In this document: positions 27,514-36,386 of the stretch, piece after piece | How positions within the stretch are numbered: the stretch's first letter is position 1 | Layout of the letters: the number at the start of each line of letters is the position of its first letter | Origin: JACKAQ01 sp965227145 | GTDB lineage: Bacteria; Calditrichota; Calditrichia; RBG-13-44-9; J075 | Assembly: GCA_965227145.1 (NCBI GenBank) | Contig: OZ245730.1 | Span: 3,100,001 to 3,164,000, forward strand | DNA length: 64,000 bases | Direction: 5' to 3' | The notes under the pieces: model-generated | Told to the model about the DNA's origin: nothing | Databases searched by the model: none | Seen by the model: the letters and a program-made list of their open reading frames with translations, nothing else | Program-made: the position numbers and the translations under genes

Positions 27514-28152
27514 TTAAAATCTCATTTCCTTAGCTGGGTTACCAAATACTTTTTTAGGCTTGAGTATGGATTGTGTTACAACTGATCCTACCCCAATAAA
27601 ACAATCGTTGACAATTTTGGTTTCAATGTTAATCGTAGAACTATTACTAATATATACTCTATCTCCGACATTCGATCTGGCACCAATAACTACACCAGCA
27701 CCAAGTAAGCATGAATTACTTATTGTAACATCGTGTCCTAAAATAGAGCCATAGAATATGTTGTTAAAATTACCGATTTTGACGTTAGACCCAAACAGTA
27801 CATTCTCATATATTATATTCCCAATACCTATCTCAGAAAAAGTTATATCTGTTTTTGGATGAATAAGATTTGGTAGGTTTGTAATATTGTATTCGTTTTT
27901 TATGCGTTTTATAATAGATTCATGATGTTGGGTTGATTGAAAAACTGTATTAACAACAGCGCATTTCTTATATTTTGACTTAAGTAATTCATCTCCTCCA
28001 ATGATAGGTACACCAAAGATATCTTTACCTATACATTCTTTATCCTTTTCTAAAAAACCGATAATATTGTAAGTTTTTTTTTGCTCATTAATTGCTTTTA
28101 TCAACTTTATTATATCTGAGTCTCCAGCACCGATAATCACTAAATCTTGCAT
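27514..28152 (-). CDS. NeuD/PglD-like sugar acyltransferase
   Basis: About 212 residues. A Rossmann-like N-terminal domain (DLVIIGAGDSDIIKLI, then GFLEKDKECIGKDIFGVPII) is followed by left-handed beta-helix repeats (IGNIIYENVLFGSNVKIG, ISNSCLLGAGVVIG, FIGVGSVVTQSI). The order matches sialic-acid O-acetyltransferase NeuD and the bacillosamine N-acetyltransferase PglD. The donor may be acetyl-CoA or the neighbouring acyl-ACP. The ATG at 28152, with AAGGA four bases upstream, is preferred; the frame also opens at a TTG overlapping the preceding stop. Confidence 0.85.
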   Translation of the reverse strand: MQDLVIIGAGDSDIIKLIKAINEQKKTYNIIGFLEKDKECIGKDIFGVPIIGGDELLKSKYKKCAVVNTVFQSTQHHESIIKRIKNEYNITNLPNLIHPKTDITFSEIGIGNIIYENVLFGSNVKIGNFNNIFYGSILGHDVTISNSCLLGAGVVIGARSNVGDRVYISNSSTINIETKIVNDCFIGVGSVVTQSILKPKKVFGNPAKEMRF

Positions 28153-28160
28153 CATGTCCT

Positions 28161-29090
28161 TCAATCAGTAAAAAAATCGTTAATTTTAAACTTATCTGTA
28201 TTATCTGTAAAAACTAGTATAGTACCATCAGTAGTTTTAACGATGATCCCACCATCACTAAAGACTTCACAAACTGTGCCTGCTTTATAAGTAGGGAAGA
28301 AATTCTTTTCAAAAGGAATACCTTTAAATACCTTTACAACTTTCCCATTAATATAAGTATGTGCAAGTGGATATGGTTTTTCTAAAGCACGAATCAAATT
28401 ATAGATATGTTCAGTATTAAACTTTTGCCAAAGGATTTGCCCATCTTCAATTGACCTTTTTCGGAGATATATAATATTTTCTTTAACTTTCTGACTATTA
28501 AAAGTTAAAGTGTTGTTAGATATTTCTTGAAACAAATTTTGTATAAATTCTTTTGCAACAATACTGATTTTTTTGTATAAACTAGAATTATTATCAAATT
28601 TTGATATTTCAATTTTTTTATGGTACACTATTGGACCATTGTCTACTTCAGGCGATACCTTAAACAAATAAAAATTATATTCTTTATATCCCCCAGCAAT
28701 TGACCATATCACAGGTGATCTACCCCTGCCATCAGGTAATTCAAAAGGCGATCCATGAAATCCAAAACAACCTTTTTTAAAAAAACTGAGAATGTTGTTT
28801 GGTATTAACCTGTTCCATCCAATTACTAATCCTATATCTGGTTCACAGTTCTTAATATAGTCTAAATCACTTTTCGATTTTAGATTATATTTGTCTGCAA
28901 AAAATATTTCGTCTGTCGGAGCATTAACAATATTCTCATAATACTCACCAAGACCGATTTTATCTGCTTTTTCTTTCGAAATTGTAACCAATGTAGATTT
29001 ATTAAGATACATTAAATCAATATTCAATAAAATATCATATGCAGGCTGATTAACTCCAAAAAAAATCGTATTATAACCTTTATCTTTCAT
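28161..29090 (-). CDS. Formyltransferase-like protein
   Basis: A 309-residue protein of the methionyl-tRNA/sugar N-formyltransferase fold. FGFHGSPFELPDGRGRSPVI and VDNGPIVYHKKIEI correspond to the catalytic region. The His and the Asp are present, but the family's Asn two residues before the His is a Gly here. The C-terminal part (EKPYPLAHTYINGKVVKVFK, KAGTVCEVFSDGGIIVKTTD) is the OB-fold region of Fmt-type proteins. The neighbouring deacetylase and aminotransferase point to formylation or another one-carbon or acyl transfer on an amino sugar. With the altered residue the reaction may differ. It overlaps the upstream gene by 11 bases. Confidence 0.75.
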   Translation of the reverse strand: MKDKGYNTIFFGVNQPAYDILLNIDLMYLNKSTLVTISKEKADKIGLGEYYENIVNAPTDEIFFADKYNLKSKSDLDYIKNCEPDIGLVIGWNRLIPNNILSFFKKGCFGFHGSPFELPDGRGRSPVIWSIAGGYKEYNFYLFKVSPEVDNGPIVYHKKIEISKFDNNSSLYKKISIVAKEFIQNLFQEISNNTLTFNSQKVKENIIYLRKRSIEDGQILWQKFNTEHIYNLIRALEKPYPLAHTYINGKVVKVFKGIPFEKNFFPTYKAGTVCEVFSDGGIIVKTTDGTILVFTDNTDKFKINDFFTD

Positions 29091-29757
29091 ATGATCTTAC
29101 CAAATTGAATCCTTCTGCGAAATTTAATCCAGATTCCCCACCTCTTACAACTGCTAGAGCTCTTATATATTCCTTACTTCGCGGATGAGGTGGTTGTTTC
29201 AGTTCTGTTTCATAATATTTAATTAATTCAATTTTATCTTCTATATAATTTTCGATATTAATATAATAATTAAATTTGAAATTTTTACTTGCGCTAAATG
29301 CAGCGTCTGATGAAGATGGTATTTCATAAGCAAATATAGAATTAATATAAGTCGAATAATATGGCTTTGTCGACATTTCAACAAGTTCATATGCTATTTT
29401 ATGTTCATGATTGAAGTCCCAAGGTGAAGGGGTAAAAATAATATTCGGCTGTATTTTATCTAAAACAGATATTAATTTTTCCTGTAGATTATTTAAAGGG
29501 ATTGTATCCAATTGGTTATCTTTATAGTCCCATTTTATAACATTACTGATATTAAGCTTACCAGCAACTTGGTTAATAGCATTATCTCTTGAATTTATCG
29601 CATATTCCGACCATTTTGGCTGCCAAATTGAAGTCAAGATCAACCAGTATAGTTCGTTAACCTCTGGATTAGATGCCAGTTTTACTAAACTACCCCCCAT
29701 TCCAAAACATTCATCATCAGCATGAGCAGATATTATTAGTATTTTTCGTTTTTTCAA
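29080..29757 (-). CDS. PIG-L family N-deacetylase
   Basis: A 225-residue zinc-dependent deacetylase. ILIISAHADDECFGMGGSLV contains the AHxDDE motif with the catalytic Asp and two metal ligands, and PSPWDFNHEHKIAYEL supplies the second His ligand. Family members deacetylate GlcNAc-containing glycans, lipids or nucleotide sugars. Here it would free an amine on a sugar that the neighbouring formyl/acyl transferases can re-acylate. The four-base overlap (ATGA) with the aminotransferase gene shows tight coupling. Confidence 0.88.
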   Translation of the reverse strand: MKKRKILIISAHADDECFGMGGSLVKLASNPEVNELYWLILTSIWQPKWSEYAINSRDNAINQVAGKLNISNVIKWDYKDNQLDTIPLNNLQEKLISVLDKIQPNIIFTPSPWDFNHEHKIAYELVEMSTKPYYSTYINSIFAYEIPSSSDAAFSASKNFKFNYYINIENYIEDKIELIKYYETELKQPPHPRSKEYIRALAVVRGGESGLNFAEGFNLVRSYER

Positions 29758-30884
29758 TTCACTAACCGATTTATTTCATTCGTAATAGTATGGATATTTT
29801 CCGATGATAATGAACTAAACATCGGTATTGTAAATAAGTTAGAGGAAACATATTCAGTATTTGGAAGTGCAAGGTTTTGATTCTTGTATATTAAAAAGTT
29901 ATGCACAGATGGATAATGGACACTCGTTTGTATTCCTTTTTTCGCGAGTTTTGATCTAATTTTATTTCGAATATCAGCATTACCGTTTTTTAGTATTAAT
30001 GGAAAAATATAATTTGATGAAAATTCACTATAATGTTCAAATGGGATAATTATATTACTAGTTTTATTAAAGTTTCTAATATATTCTTTTCTAACTTCTG
30101 CTCTTCTATTCAGGTCATTTTGTAATTTATTCAGCTGAACTAGCCCAATTGAAGCTCTGATATCATCTATTCTGTAGTTAAAACCTAATTCTATAACATC
30201 GTAACTGGTTGAGTGTCCTTTCGCCCGCTCATATGAAAGTGATGTCATACCATGGGATCTTAACAATTTCGTTTTTTCAAACAATTCACTATTATTAGTT
30301 ACTAACATGCCACCTTCACCGGTTGAGATATTTTTATTTGAAAAGAAACTAAAACATCCGACATCCCCTATTGTCCCTAACTTTCGTCCTTTATATTCTG
30401 AAAGTGGGGCATGGCAAGCATCCTCAATCACTTTAAGTTTATGCTTTTTTGCGATTTCCATTATTCTATCCATATCGCAGGCAAAACCACCATAATGCAT
30501 TACCACAATTGCTTTGGTATTACCAGAAATCTTTCGTTCGATATCTGCCGGGTCAATTGTTAAATCTTCCAAACTGGTTATATCTGCAAATACTGGTATC
30601 GCGTTAACATAACGAATGGCATTTGCAGTTGCCACAAAAGTAAGAGAGGGACAGATCACTTCATCGCCTTCACCGATATCCAGCAAAAGCATAGCCAGAT
30701 GCAGTGCAACCGTACAATTTGCCAGTGCAACAGCATGTTTAGCACCAAGCATTATAGCAAACCGCTCTTCAAACTCGGCCGTCTTGGGACCTGTAGATAT
30801 CCATTTGGAACGAAGCGTTTCTAATACAGCTTGTTCTTCTGCTTCATCAAAATTTAATTCAAATAGTGGTATTTTATATGACAT
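29754..30884 (-). CDS. DegT/DnrJ/EryC1/StrS sugar aminotransferase
   Basis: A 376-residue PLP enzyme. LANCTVALHLAMLLLDIGEG, VICPSLTFVATANAI, VIEDACHAPLSEYKGRKLG and CFSFFSNKNISTGEGGMLVT (PLP Lys in SNKN) are the family landmarks. It transfers an amino group from glutamate to a keto sugar nucleotide, most simply the 4-keto product of the dehydratase encoded nine bases upstream. This pair resembles the LegB/LegC type used for 4-amino-4,6-dideoxy sugars. Confidence 0.9.
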   Translation of the reverse strand: MSYKIPLFELNFDEAEEQAVLETLRSKWISTGPKTAEFEERFAIMLGAKHAVALANCTVALHLAMLLLDIGEGDEVICPSLTFVATANAIRYVNAIPVFADITSLEDLTIDPADIERKISGNTKAIVVMHYGGFACDMDRIMEIAKKHKLKVIEDACHAPLSEYKGRKLGTIGDVGCFSFFSNKNISTGEGGMLVTNNSELFEKTKLLRSHGMTSLSYERAKGHSTSYDVIELGFNYRIDDIRASIGLVQLNKLQNDLNRRAEVRKEYIRNFNKTSNIIIPFEHYSEFSSNYIFPLILKNGNADIRNKIRSKLAKKGIQTSVHYPSVHNFLIYKNQNLALPNTEYVSSNLFTIPMFSSLSSENIHTITNEINRLVN

Positions 30885-30893
30885 ATTCGTTTC

Positions 30894-31880
30894 TTAAATA
30901 TTATAAAGGTCTGATTTATACATTTTCAGATTACTCTTGTCTTTAAACCAATTAATCGTTTCGGTTATTCCGTTTTCCAAAGAAAATCGTGGCTTCCAAC
31001 TTGTATTGTTTAATATTTTCTGATTACATCCAAATAACCGATTCACTTCACTTTTCTCGGGGCGGATTCGAATTTCATCAGTAATAAAAGATGCTTGAAT
31101 ATTGATTTTATCAATTATCAATTGAGCCAGATCCCCAATAGCAATCTCTGAATTTGTGGCGATATTGATATGTTCTCCGATTAATTGTACATTTCTGGCA
31201 ATTTCCAAAAAACCTGAAATAGTATCTTTCACATATACCAAATCACGCGTAGGAGATAAGGCACCCAGTTTTATCTCTTTTTTACCATTAAGAAGCTGGG
31301 TGATAATTGTTGGTATAACCGCACGTGCGGATTGCCGGGGACCATAGGTATTAAATGGCCTGACAATTGTCACCGGTAAATTAAAACTCCGATAATAAGA
31401 TTCGGCAATGGCATCAGCAGCAATTTTTGTAGCAGAGTACGGCGATTGCGGTTGCTTTGGGTGGTCTTCATCGATCGGAACATATTGCGCTGTTCCATAC
31501 ACTTCAGAAGTTGATGTAACTAAAATTCTTTTTGTATTAAGTAGTTTTGCAGCTTGTAGAATATTAAGTGTCCCTTTAATATTTGTATCGACGTATGAAT
31601 CCGGTGCAATGTAGCTATATGGTATCCCAATTAATGCAGCAAGATGAAATACTGTATCTACATGTTGCATCGCGGTAAAGACGGCATTATTATCCCGTAT
31701 ATCGCCGCTAAAGATTTCTATATTATTTACAATATCTTTTGGAGTATTTTCTAACCATCCCCACGTGTTAAAAGAGTTATAATATACAAATGCTTTAACA
31801 TCATATCCTGCGGTAACCAAAAACTCAGTTAAATGACTACCGATGAAACCATCGGCACCTGTTACTAGAACTTTTTTCAT
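30894..31880 (-). CDS. NAD-dependent sugar nucleotide 4,6-dehydratase, LegB-like
   Basis: A 328-residue extended SDR enzyme. VLVTGADGFIGSHLTEFLVT is the NAD site, VTSTSEVYGTAQYVPIDEDH has the dehydratase active-site Thr/Glu region, and SPYSATKIAADAIAESYYR has the Tyr-Lys pair. RPFNTYGPRQSARAVIPTII closes the substrate pocket. The pattern is like LegB, a GDP- or UDP-GlcNAc 4,6-dehydratase. Together with the aminotransferase it should yield a 4-amino-4,6-dideoxy-HexNAc nucleotide. The exact nucleotide is uncertain. Confidence 0.86.
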   Translation of the reverse strand: MKKVLVTGADGFIGSHLTEFLVTAGYDVKAFVYYNSFNTWGWLENTPKDIVNNIEIFSGDIRDNNAVFTAMQHVDTVFHLAALIGIPYSYIAPDSYVDTNIKGTLNILQAAKLLNTKRILVTSTSEVYGTAQYVPIDEDHPKQPQSPYSATKIAADAIAESYYRSFNLPVTIVRPFNTYGPRQSARAVIPTIITQLLNGKKEIKLGALSPTRDLVYVKDTISGFLEIARNVQLIGEHINIATNSEIAIGDLAQLIIDKINIQASFITDEIRIRPEKSEVNRLFGCNQKILNNTSWKPRFSLENGITETINWFKDKSNLKMYKSDLYNI

Positions 31881-31885
31881 TAATC

Positions 31886-32584
31886 CTATATACTGTTAAA
31901 TAGTTTTTCGTAATCTGAGCGGGCTTTCTCATAGTCTCCCGGTCTTCCAATATCTAACCAGTAGTCTTTAGATTCATATTTTACCACCGGTATATTTTTT
32001 TTCAGTAAATTTTTGATTAATGTGTCAATACCAAAATATACGTTTTCGGGTATATAATCAAAGACTACTGGTTTCATTATATAAATACCGGCTAAAATAT
32101 AGGTTATAATATCCGGTTTTTCTTCTACACCTGTTACAAAATCACCATCGAAAAATACATTGCCAAATGCAAACGGTAAAATTTCTTTTTTAATTACAAT
32201 ATTTAAAGGTGACACATTTTTTAGACTAAAATTATAAAATTTTTCGAAATCAAGCAAGCTTAACACATCGCCATTCATTACAACAAATGGTTCAGTTAAT
32301 TGCTTTTTCAAAAGAGCCAAAGGGCCTACCGTTCCTAGCGGTTTATCTTCTTTACTAATGATTAACTTTACACCAAAGCGGGAACCGTCGCCAAAGAAAT
32401 TTTCAATATATTGGGATTTATAATTGGTAGCCAGAAATATTTCATCAAAACCAAACTTCTTAAGCCGCTCGATCTGGATCTCCAAAATCGCTTTTTCTCC
32501 AATTGGCAATAGTGGCTTTGGAATGACCTCTGTAAATGGCTTAAGTCTTGTGCCCAATCCACCGGCTAATATGACAGCTTTCAT
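31886..32584 (-). CDS. Sugar-1-phosphate nucleotidyltransferase
   Basis: A 232-residue GT-A-like NTP transferase. AVILAGGLGTRLKPFTEVIP then KPLLPIGEKAILEIQI form the nucleotide site, EPFVVMNGDVLSLLDFEKFY contains the metal-binding Asp, and SKDYWLDIGRPGDYEKARSD is a family ending. It activates a sugar-1-phosphate to an NDP-sugar, probably the precursor for the dehydratase five bases downstream. It is the short form without a C-terminal beta-helix. Confidence 0.9.
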   Translation of the reverse strand: MKAVILAGGLGTRLKPFTEVIPKPLLPIGEKAILEIQIERLKKFGFDEIFLATNYKSQYIENFFGDGSRFGVKLIISKEDKPLGTVGPLALLKKQLTEPFVVMNGDVLSLLDFEKFYNFSLKNVSPLNIVIKKEILPFAFGNVFFDGDFVTGVEEKPDIITYILAGIYIMKPVVFDYIPENVYFGIDTLIKNLLKKNIPVVKYESKDYWLDIGRPGDYEKARSDYEKLFNSI

Positions 32585-32593
32585 AATGTTTTC

Positions 32594-34102
32594 CTAAAAA
32601 ATAATGGCTTTTTTGTATAGCATATAGATATAATACAAACTACCCAAGACCGTTCCGAAAAGCAGATCAACCAGATAGGGCTCATCAAAAAATTGTCTGA
32701 ATATAATAACACTAGTAGAAAATAGAAGTATTGGGAGTAAATGTATCCTATAAACCGACTTAAAAAAGTCTTTAAATTTTACACCAATAGTTCTTGTTGT
32801 TTGGATCATTACAAAACTGATTACGATTAAGGAGGTAATGAGTAAGGCATTAGACGCACCAATTAAACCAAAATACTTGGTTAATAACGGAATAAATATC
32901 AGGTATGATACAATTGTAATAGCAGAAAAAAAACCTATAAGCCTTGAGATACCCAATCCAAGTAAAACCAGATTCGGAATTGCTGTAAAACTGCCAACTG
33001 TCCCGCTTAAACAGATAATACTCAATATTAACCAGCTTTTATTAGCAAATTCCGCTCCCATCCATAATGTCATAATAGGCTCTGAAAAAAAAATCACTAC
33101 GCAAGAAATGGGTAAACTAACAGCAGCAAAAATTAAATTGGATTTAATAAAAGATCGTTTTATTTCTTCAGTTTTTCCCAATGCTGCCAATCGGCTGGTA
33201 TAAGGAAAAATGGCATTCGCTGCGGCAGATAATACACCGCCAATTGCACCCAGAAGTTTGGCAGGCACCACATAAAAAGTTACGGCCGCAGGCCCCAGAA
33301 AAAAAGAAATCACAAACCGAACCACATAGGTTGCAAAAATATTTGATATACGGGATAAGAAAAGATACAGAGTAAACGATAGAAATTTTTTGATAATAGC
33401 TATATTAAAACCCAGACCGAATGTGTATGAAAGTTTATTTCTTTTGAATAATATCGCATATGCGATTAGTTGTGTTACTGCTATTGAAACATTAACCCAA
33501 ACTGCCTCTTTAATACCATATCCCATCATCAAAACAACCAATAATAGCAAGTTTAATGTTAGGTTTGATCCCGAATCAATCGTTGTAACGCCACCATATA
33601 ATTCCAATCCTTTCATTGCAGCGGAATAGGTTGAGGCAAGCATGCTAAAAAAAAAACCGACGGATGCTATTCTCAGGGCACTAACTGCATCTTGATAAAA
33701 AATATCTGTAACATTCAATAGTGCTATTATATTTTCACTGAATAAAAAAATTGTTGTGCTTAATACTAAGCCGATCATTAACTGTATGGTAAAAACCGAA
33801 TTAACAGCATCATTTAACTGTTCTTTCGAATCTGTTGAGTTGTATTCAGAAACAAATTTGATTAACCCCTGACCCAAACCAAAATCGAAAATACCATAAT
33901 ACCCAACAATACTGATAATCAGGATATAAATGCCATATTGCTCAAAACCAAAGTTGCTTACAAGAAAAGGCGTGATTACTAACCCGACGAGAGAGATAAA
34001 AACAAAACCACCTGAACCGAATACAGAATTTCGAAATAACGGATGCTTGAATTTATTTTTTAGCATTGCATAATATTGCAATACTACTTCGGTTGTTTTC
34101 AT
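32594..34102 (-). CDS. Wzx-type flippase
   Basis: A 502-residue membrane protein of the MOP/polysaccharide transport family with about 12-14 hydrophobic segments. Opening NSVFGSGGFVFISLVGLVIT, NFGFEQYGIYILIISIVGYY and the later SRLAALGKTEEIKRSF loop are typical. It moves lipid-linked repeat units across the inner membrane for the Wzy-like polymerase. Its start follows the preceding lipoprotein gene by 25 bases. Confidence 0.88.
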   Translation of the reverse strand: MKTTEVVLQYYAMLKNKFKHPLFRNSVFGSGGFVFISLVGLVITPFLVSNFGFEQYGIYILIISIVGYYGIFDFGLGQGLIKFVSEYNSTDSKEQLNDAVNSVFTIQLMIGLVLSTTIFLFSENIIALLNVTDIFYQDAVSALRIASVGFFFSMLASTYSAAMKGLELYGGVTTIDSGSNLTLNLLLLVVLMMGYGIKEAVWVNVSIAVTQLIAYAILFKRNKLSYTFGLGFNIAIIKKFLSFTLYLFLSRISNIFATYVVRFVISFFLGPAAVTFYVVPAKLLGAIGGVLSAAANAIFPYTSRLAALGKTEEIKRSFIKSNLIFAAVSLPISCVVIFFSEPIMTLWMGAEFANKSWLILSIICLSGTVGSFTAIPNLVLLGLGISRLIGFFSAITIVSYLIFIPLLTKYFGLIGASNALLITSLIVISFVMIQTTRTIGVKFKDFFKSVYRIHLLPILLFSTSVIIFRQFFDEPYLVDLLFGTVLGSLYYIYMLYKKAIIF

Positions 34103-34127
34103 TATTATTTACGAAAAAGCTAACTTT

Positions 34128-35660
34128 CTATTTTAATATTCCAGCCGATGGATCTTTATCCATTAATAATGGATTGTATAATATCATACCAGTGTAAGGA
34201 TAATTAACCTGGTCAGAAGGATCATAATCATTTTTATCTATGATCATACTGTTTAAAACTGTTATATCCGTCGTGGCCCACCAATTGTTTGTTGCATCGA
34301 TATCCTCACCGTTATCACTCACAATTGTACCCACAATTTGGGTAATCACCTGAGACTTTGTTGAAAGGTTGTTTCTATTGATAACCGGTTCGCTTTTTGA
34401 GTTATATCCCCTGGCTGTTATATAGATCGCCTGAAATTCATTTGACTGAATATTATTGAACGTTATTGAAGGCTTGCATCCGCTAACTTCAATGCCGACG
34501 GATAAGTTTTTAACAATATCATTGTTTTTGATTATCGCATCACTTTGAAACCAGCAGATAATGCCGTTTGCATTTTTAGTTATCAGGTTATTGGATATCA
34601 ATATGTCAGACTGGCTGATACTTATCCCGTCATCATTTGACCCGATAATAATAGAATTTTTAATCTCGTTTGTATTATCCGCATCCGAAACTTGTAAGCC
34701 AACAAAATTTTCATCTAATAGAACTTTATCAATACTGCACTGTGATATATTTTGGGATAAGCTAATGCCTGTACTACTAGCACCTGTTATAATCGCATTA
34801 TTAATTTTGTTAGAATTGTTCCGTATACTTATACCTGAGGTCGTCTTACGAAGTGTTATGCCATCTAAAGTATTGTTCGAAGAGTTAATCAGAATGCCGC
34901 GCCAAAAACCGCTATTAGATATATCGTTTGAGAAATGGGAAAACCCTGTTTGGGTTTTGATTACCCTGCCGTTAACCGTCAATCTGCTATTTAACTTTCC
35001 CAGGCACCATACTTTTTCTTCAATAGTCAATGTGGCTCCAGCATCCACAAAAACTTCACCTTCCAACACATAGGATTTACCACTTTCCCACATTATGTTG
35101 CCAGTTAAAATACCGCTTACATTGATTACTTCACTCAAGTCAAAATTCTGGCTACCGCGGCCAACTTCATAACGGTATTGCCAACCAAACCCATCCTTAC
35201 TCGCCACCACATTATACTCCCCCTGCGCCACATTCTCAATCTTCCAATTCCCGCCGGCATCGCTAACGGTTGTTACTACCGGGGTATGTTCCCGGTGGTC
35301 AAACTCGGTTTCCTGGGAAATTTGCACACCAATGTTGGGGTATTGCTCATTTATGCGCACTAGTGCCGTATCCAGTTCTACGGGTTTGTATAAGGCAAAG
35401 GTCACACCGCTGTGGTCGGTTTGCCCTTCCAGGGTTACCTTGCCGGAGAAGGTTACGGTTTCTTCGCCGGGGTCGGTGCCTTTCTTACTGCAGGAAGAAG
35501 AAAGAAAAAAGAGTAAAGAAAAAAGAAAAAAGATGAAGGACCTTCTAAAGATAAAAGATGGAAGATGAAAGATGGAAGAAAGGTCAAGAATGGTTCTTGT
35601 AATTTTGGGCGTATTGATACAAGAAAATTGTTTTGATAATATATTCTTTTTTGAGGTCAT
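34128..35660 (-). CDS. Secreted lipoprotein with right-handed beta-helix repeats
   Basis: About 510 residues. A lipobox-like FLSSSCSKKGTDPGEE is preceded by a hydrophobic Phe/Leu run. Residues about 75-180 contain a carboxypeptidase-regulatory-like domain (FSGKVTLEGQ, GNWKIENVAQGEYNVVASKD). Residues about 205-470 are parallel beta-helix repeats rich in N-x-I/S (GISIRNNSNKINNAII, SIIIGSNDDGISISQSDILI). Such proteins often bind or cleave polysaccharide. I choose ATG 35660 (GGTGA five bases upstream), which leaves an unusual 55-residue leader before the lipobox. The leader is encoded by simple CTTTNATC-like repeats. It is first in the operon direction. Confidence 0.75.
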   Translation of the reverse strand: MTSKKNILSKQFSCINTPKITRTILDLSSIFHLPSFIFRRSFIFFLFSLLFFLSSSCSKKGTDPGEETVTFSGKVTLEGQTDHSGVTFALYKPVELDTALVRINEQYPNIGVQISQETEFDHREHTPVVTTVSDAGGNWKIENVAQGEYNVVASKDGFGWQYRYEVGRGSQNFDLSEVINVSGILTGNIMWESGKSYVLEGEVFVDAGATLTIEEKVWCLGKLNSRLTVNGRVIKTQTGFSHFSNDISNSGFWRGILINSSNNTLDGITLRKTTSGISIRNNSNKINNAIITGASSTGISLSQNISQCSIDKVLLDENFVGLQVSDADNTNEIKNSIIIGSNDDGISISQSDILISNNLITKNANGIICWFQSDAIIKNNDIVKNLSVGIEVSGCKPSITFNNIQSNEFQAIYITARGYNSKSEPVINRNNLSTKSQVITQIVGTIVSDNGEDIDATNNWWATTDITVLNSMIIDKNDYDPSDQVNYPYTGMILYNPLLMDKDPSAGILK

Positions 35661-35672
35661 TTTAGTCACCAA

Positions 35673-35963
35673 TCGTTATTGGTTAATTGCTTTTTTTTTA
35701 ATCTTAATACTTTAATCTTGTCTTTTCAGGGTCGGTGCCTCTTTTACTGCAGGAAAAAAAAAGAAAAAAGAAAAAAGAAAAAAGAAAAAAGAAAAAGGAG
35801 AAAAACGAGAAAGTGAGAGATGTATTGCTTTTTGAGATTTGTGCATACTTTTGTGTAATATTGATTTTGTTTTCATTTTAACCACCTAAATTGCATATTT
35901 TTTTAAATCGTCCTTTTTCTTCCGTCTTTATTCCTTGTTCTTTCATCTTTTTTCTTTACTCTT
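35673..35963. repeat. Simple repeats with a duplicate lipobox remnant
   Basis: At 35729-35760 the minus strand reads CCTGCAGTAAAAGAGGCACC, in frame Cys-Ser-Lys-Arg-Gly-Thr-Asp-Pro. This nearly repeats the lipobox region of the adjacent lipoprotein and then runs into a stop. Beside it is a GAAAAAA heptamer repeat (35763-35797), and further TTTTTCTTT-type repeats lead to the four-helix-bundle gene. No gene called. Confidence 0.7.
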
Positions 35964-36386
35964 TTATCTTTGATCTTTCTTCTGGTCACATTTCGAGACG
36001 ATTGAACCCAGGATGAGGGCTAATTCTTTTGATTCATTCACCAAGAATCTTCTCTCATCAATATTGCCAATTTCCAATTCATCAACAATTCTCAAAAAGT
36101 AATTGCTTTCCCTGGCTTCTCTTAGCGCAATTCGCACTTTCTGGACAAATTCACGGTATGTTGATGCCTGAGATTCCTCATAGTTGGCACCAATTGAAGT
36201 CGCTGCTTTTGAAATTTGATACCGAAATACGTCGTATTCTTTCCTGGAAGGGATTGTAAGCAAAAATTTCATGGTTCTGACAGCAAAGTTGAACAACCGT
36301 TTACGCAGGTCCGTTTGATATTTTTGTTCAACTTCCTTGACAATTAAATCAATGTTCCCCGGCACTTCCTGATAATCAATCATCAC
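35964..36386 (-). CDS. Four-helix-bundle protein (S23/IVS-like)
   Basis: A 140-residue intact protein. LFNFAVRTMKFLLTIPSRKE, YDVFRYQISKAATSIGANYE and REFVQKVRIALREARESNYF are the hallmarks of the four-helix-bundle family first found inside 23S rRNA intervening sequences. The family forms pentamers, and its function is uncertain; a role in nucleic-acid binding has been proposed. Start is at ATG-ATG (36386 or 36383). It is surrounded by simple repeats on both sides and not linked to an operon. A second, broken copy lies at about 39.9-40.7 kb. Confidence 0.88.
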   Translation of the reverse strand: MMIDYQEVPGNIDLIVKEVEQKYQTDLRKRLFNFAVRTMKFLLTIPSRKEYDVFRYQISKAATSIGANYEESQASTYREFVQKVRIALREARESNYFLRIVDELEIGNIDERRFLVNESKELALILGSIVSKCDQKKDQR

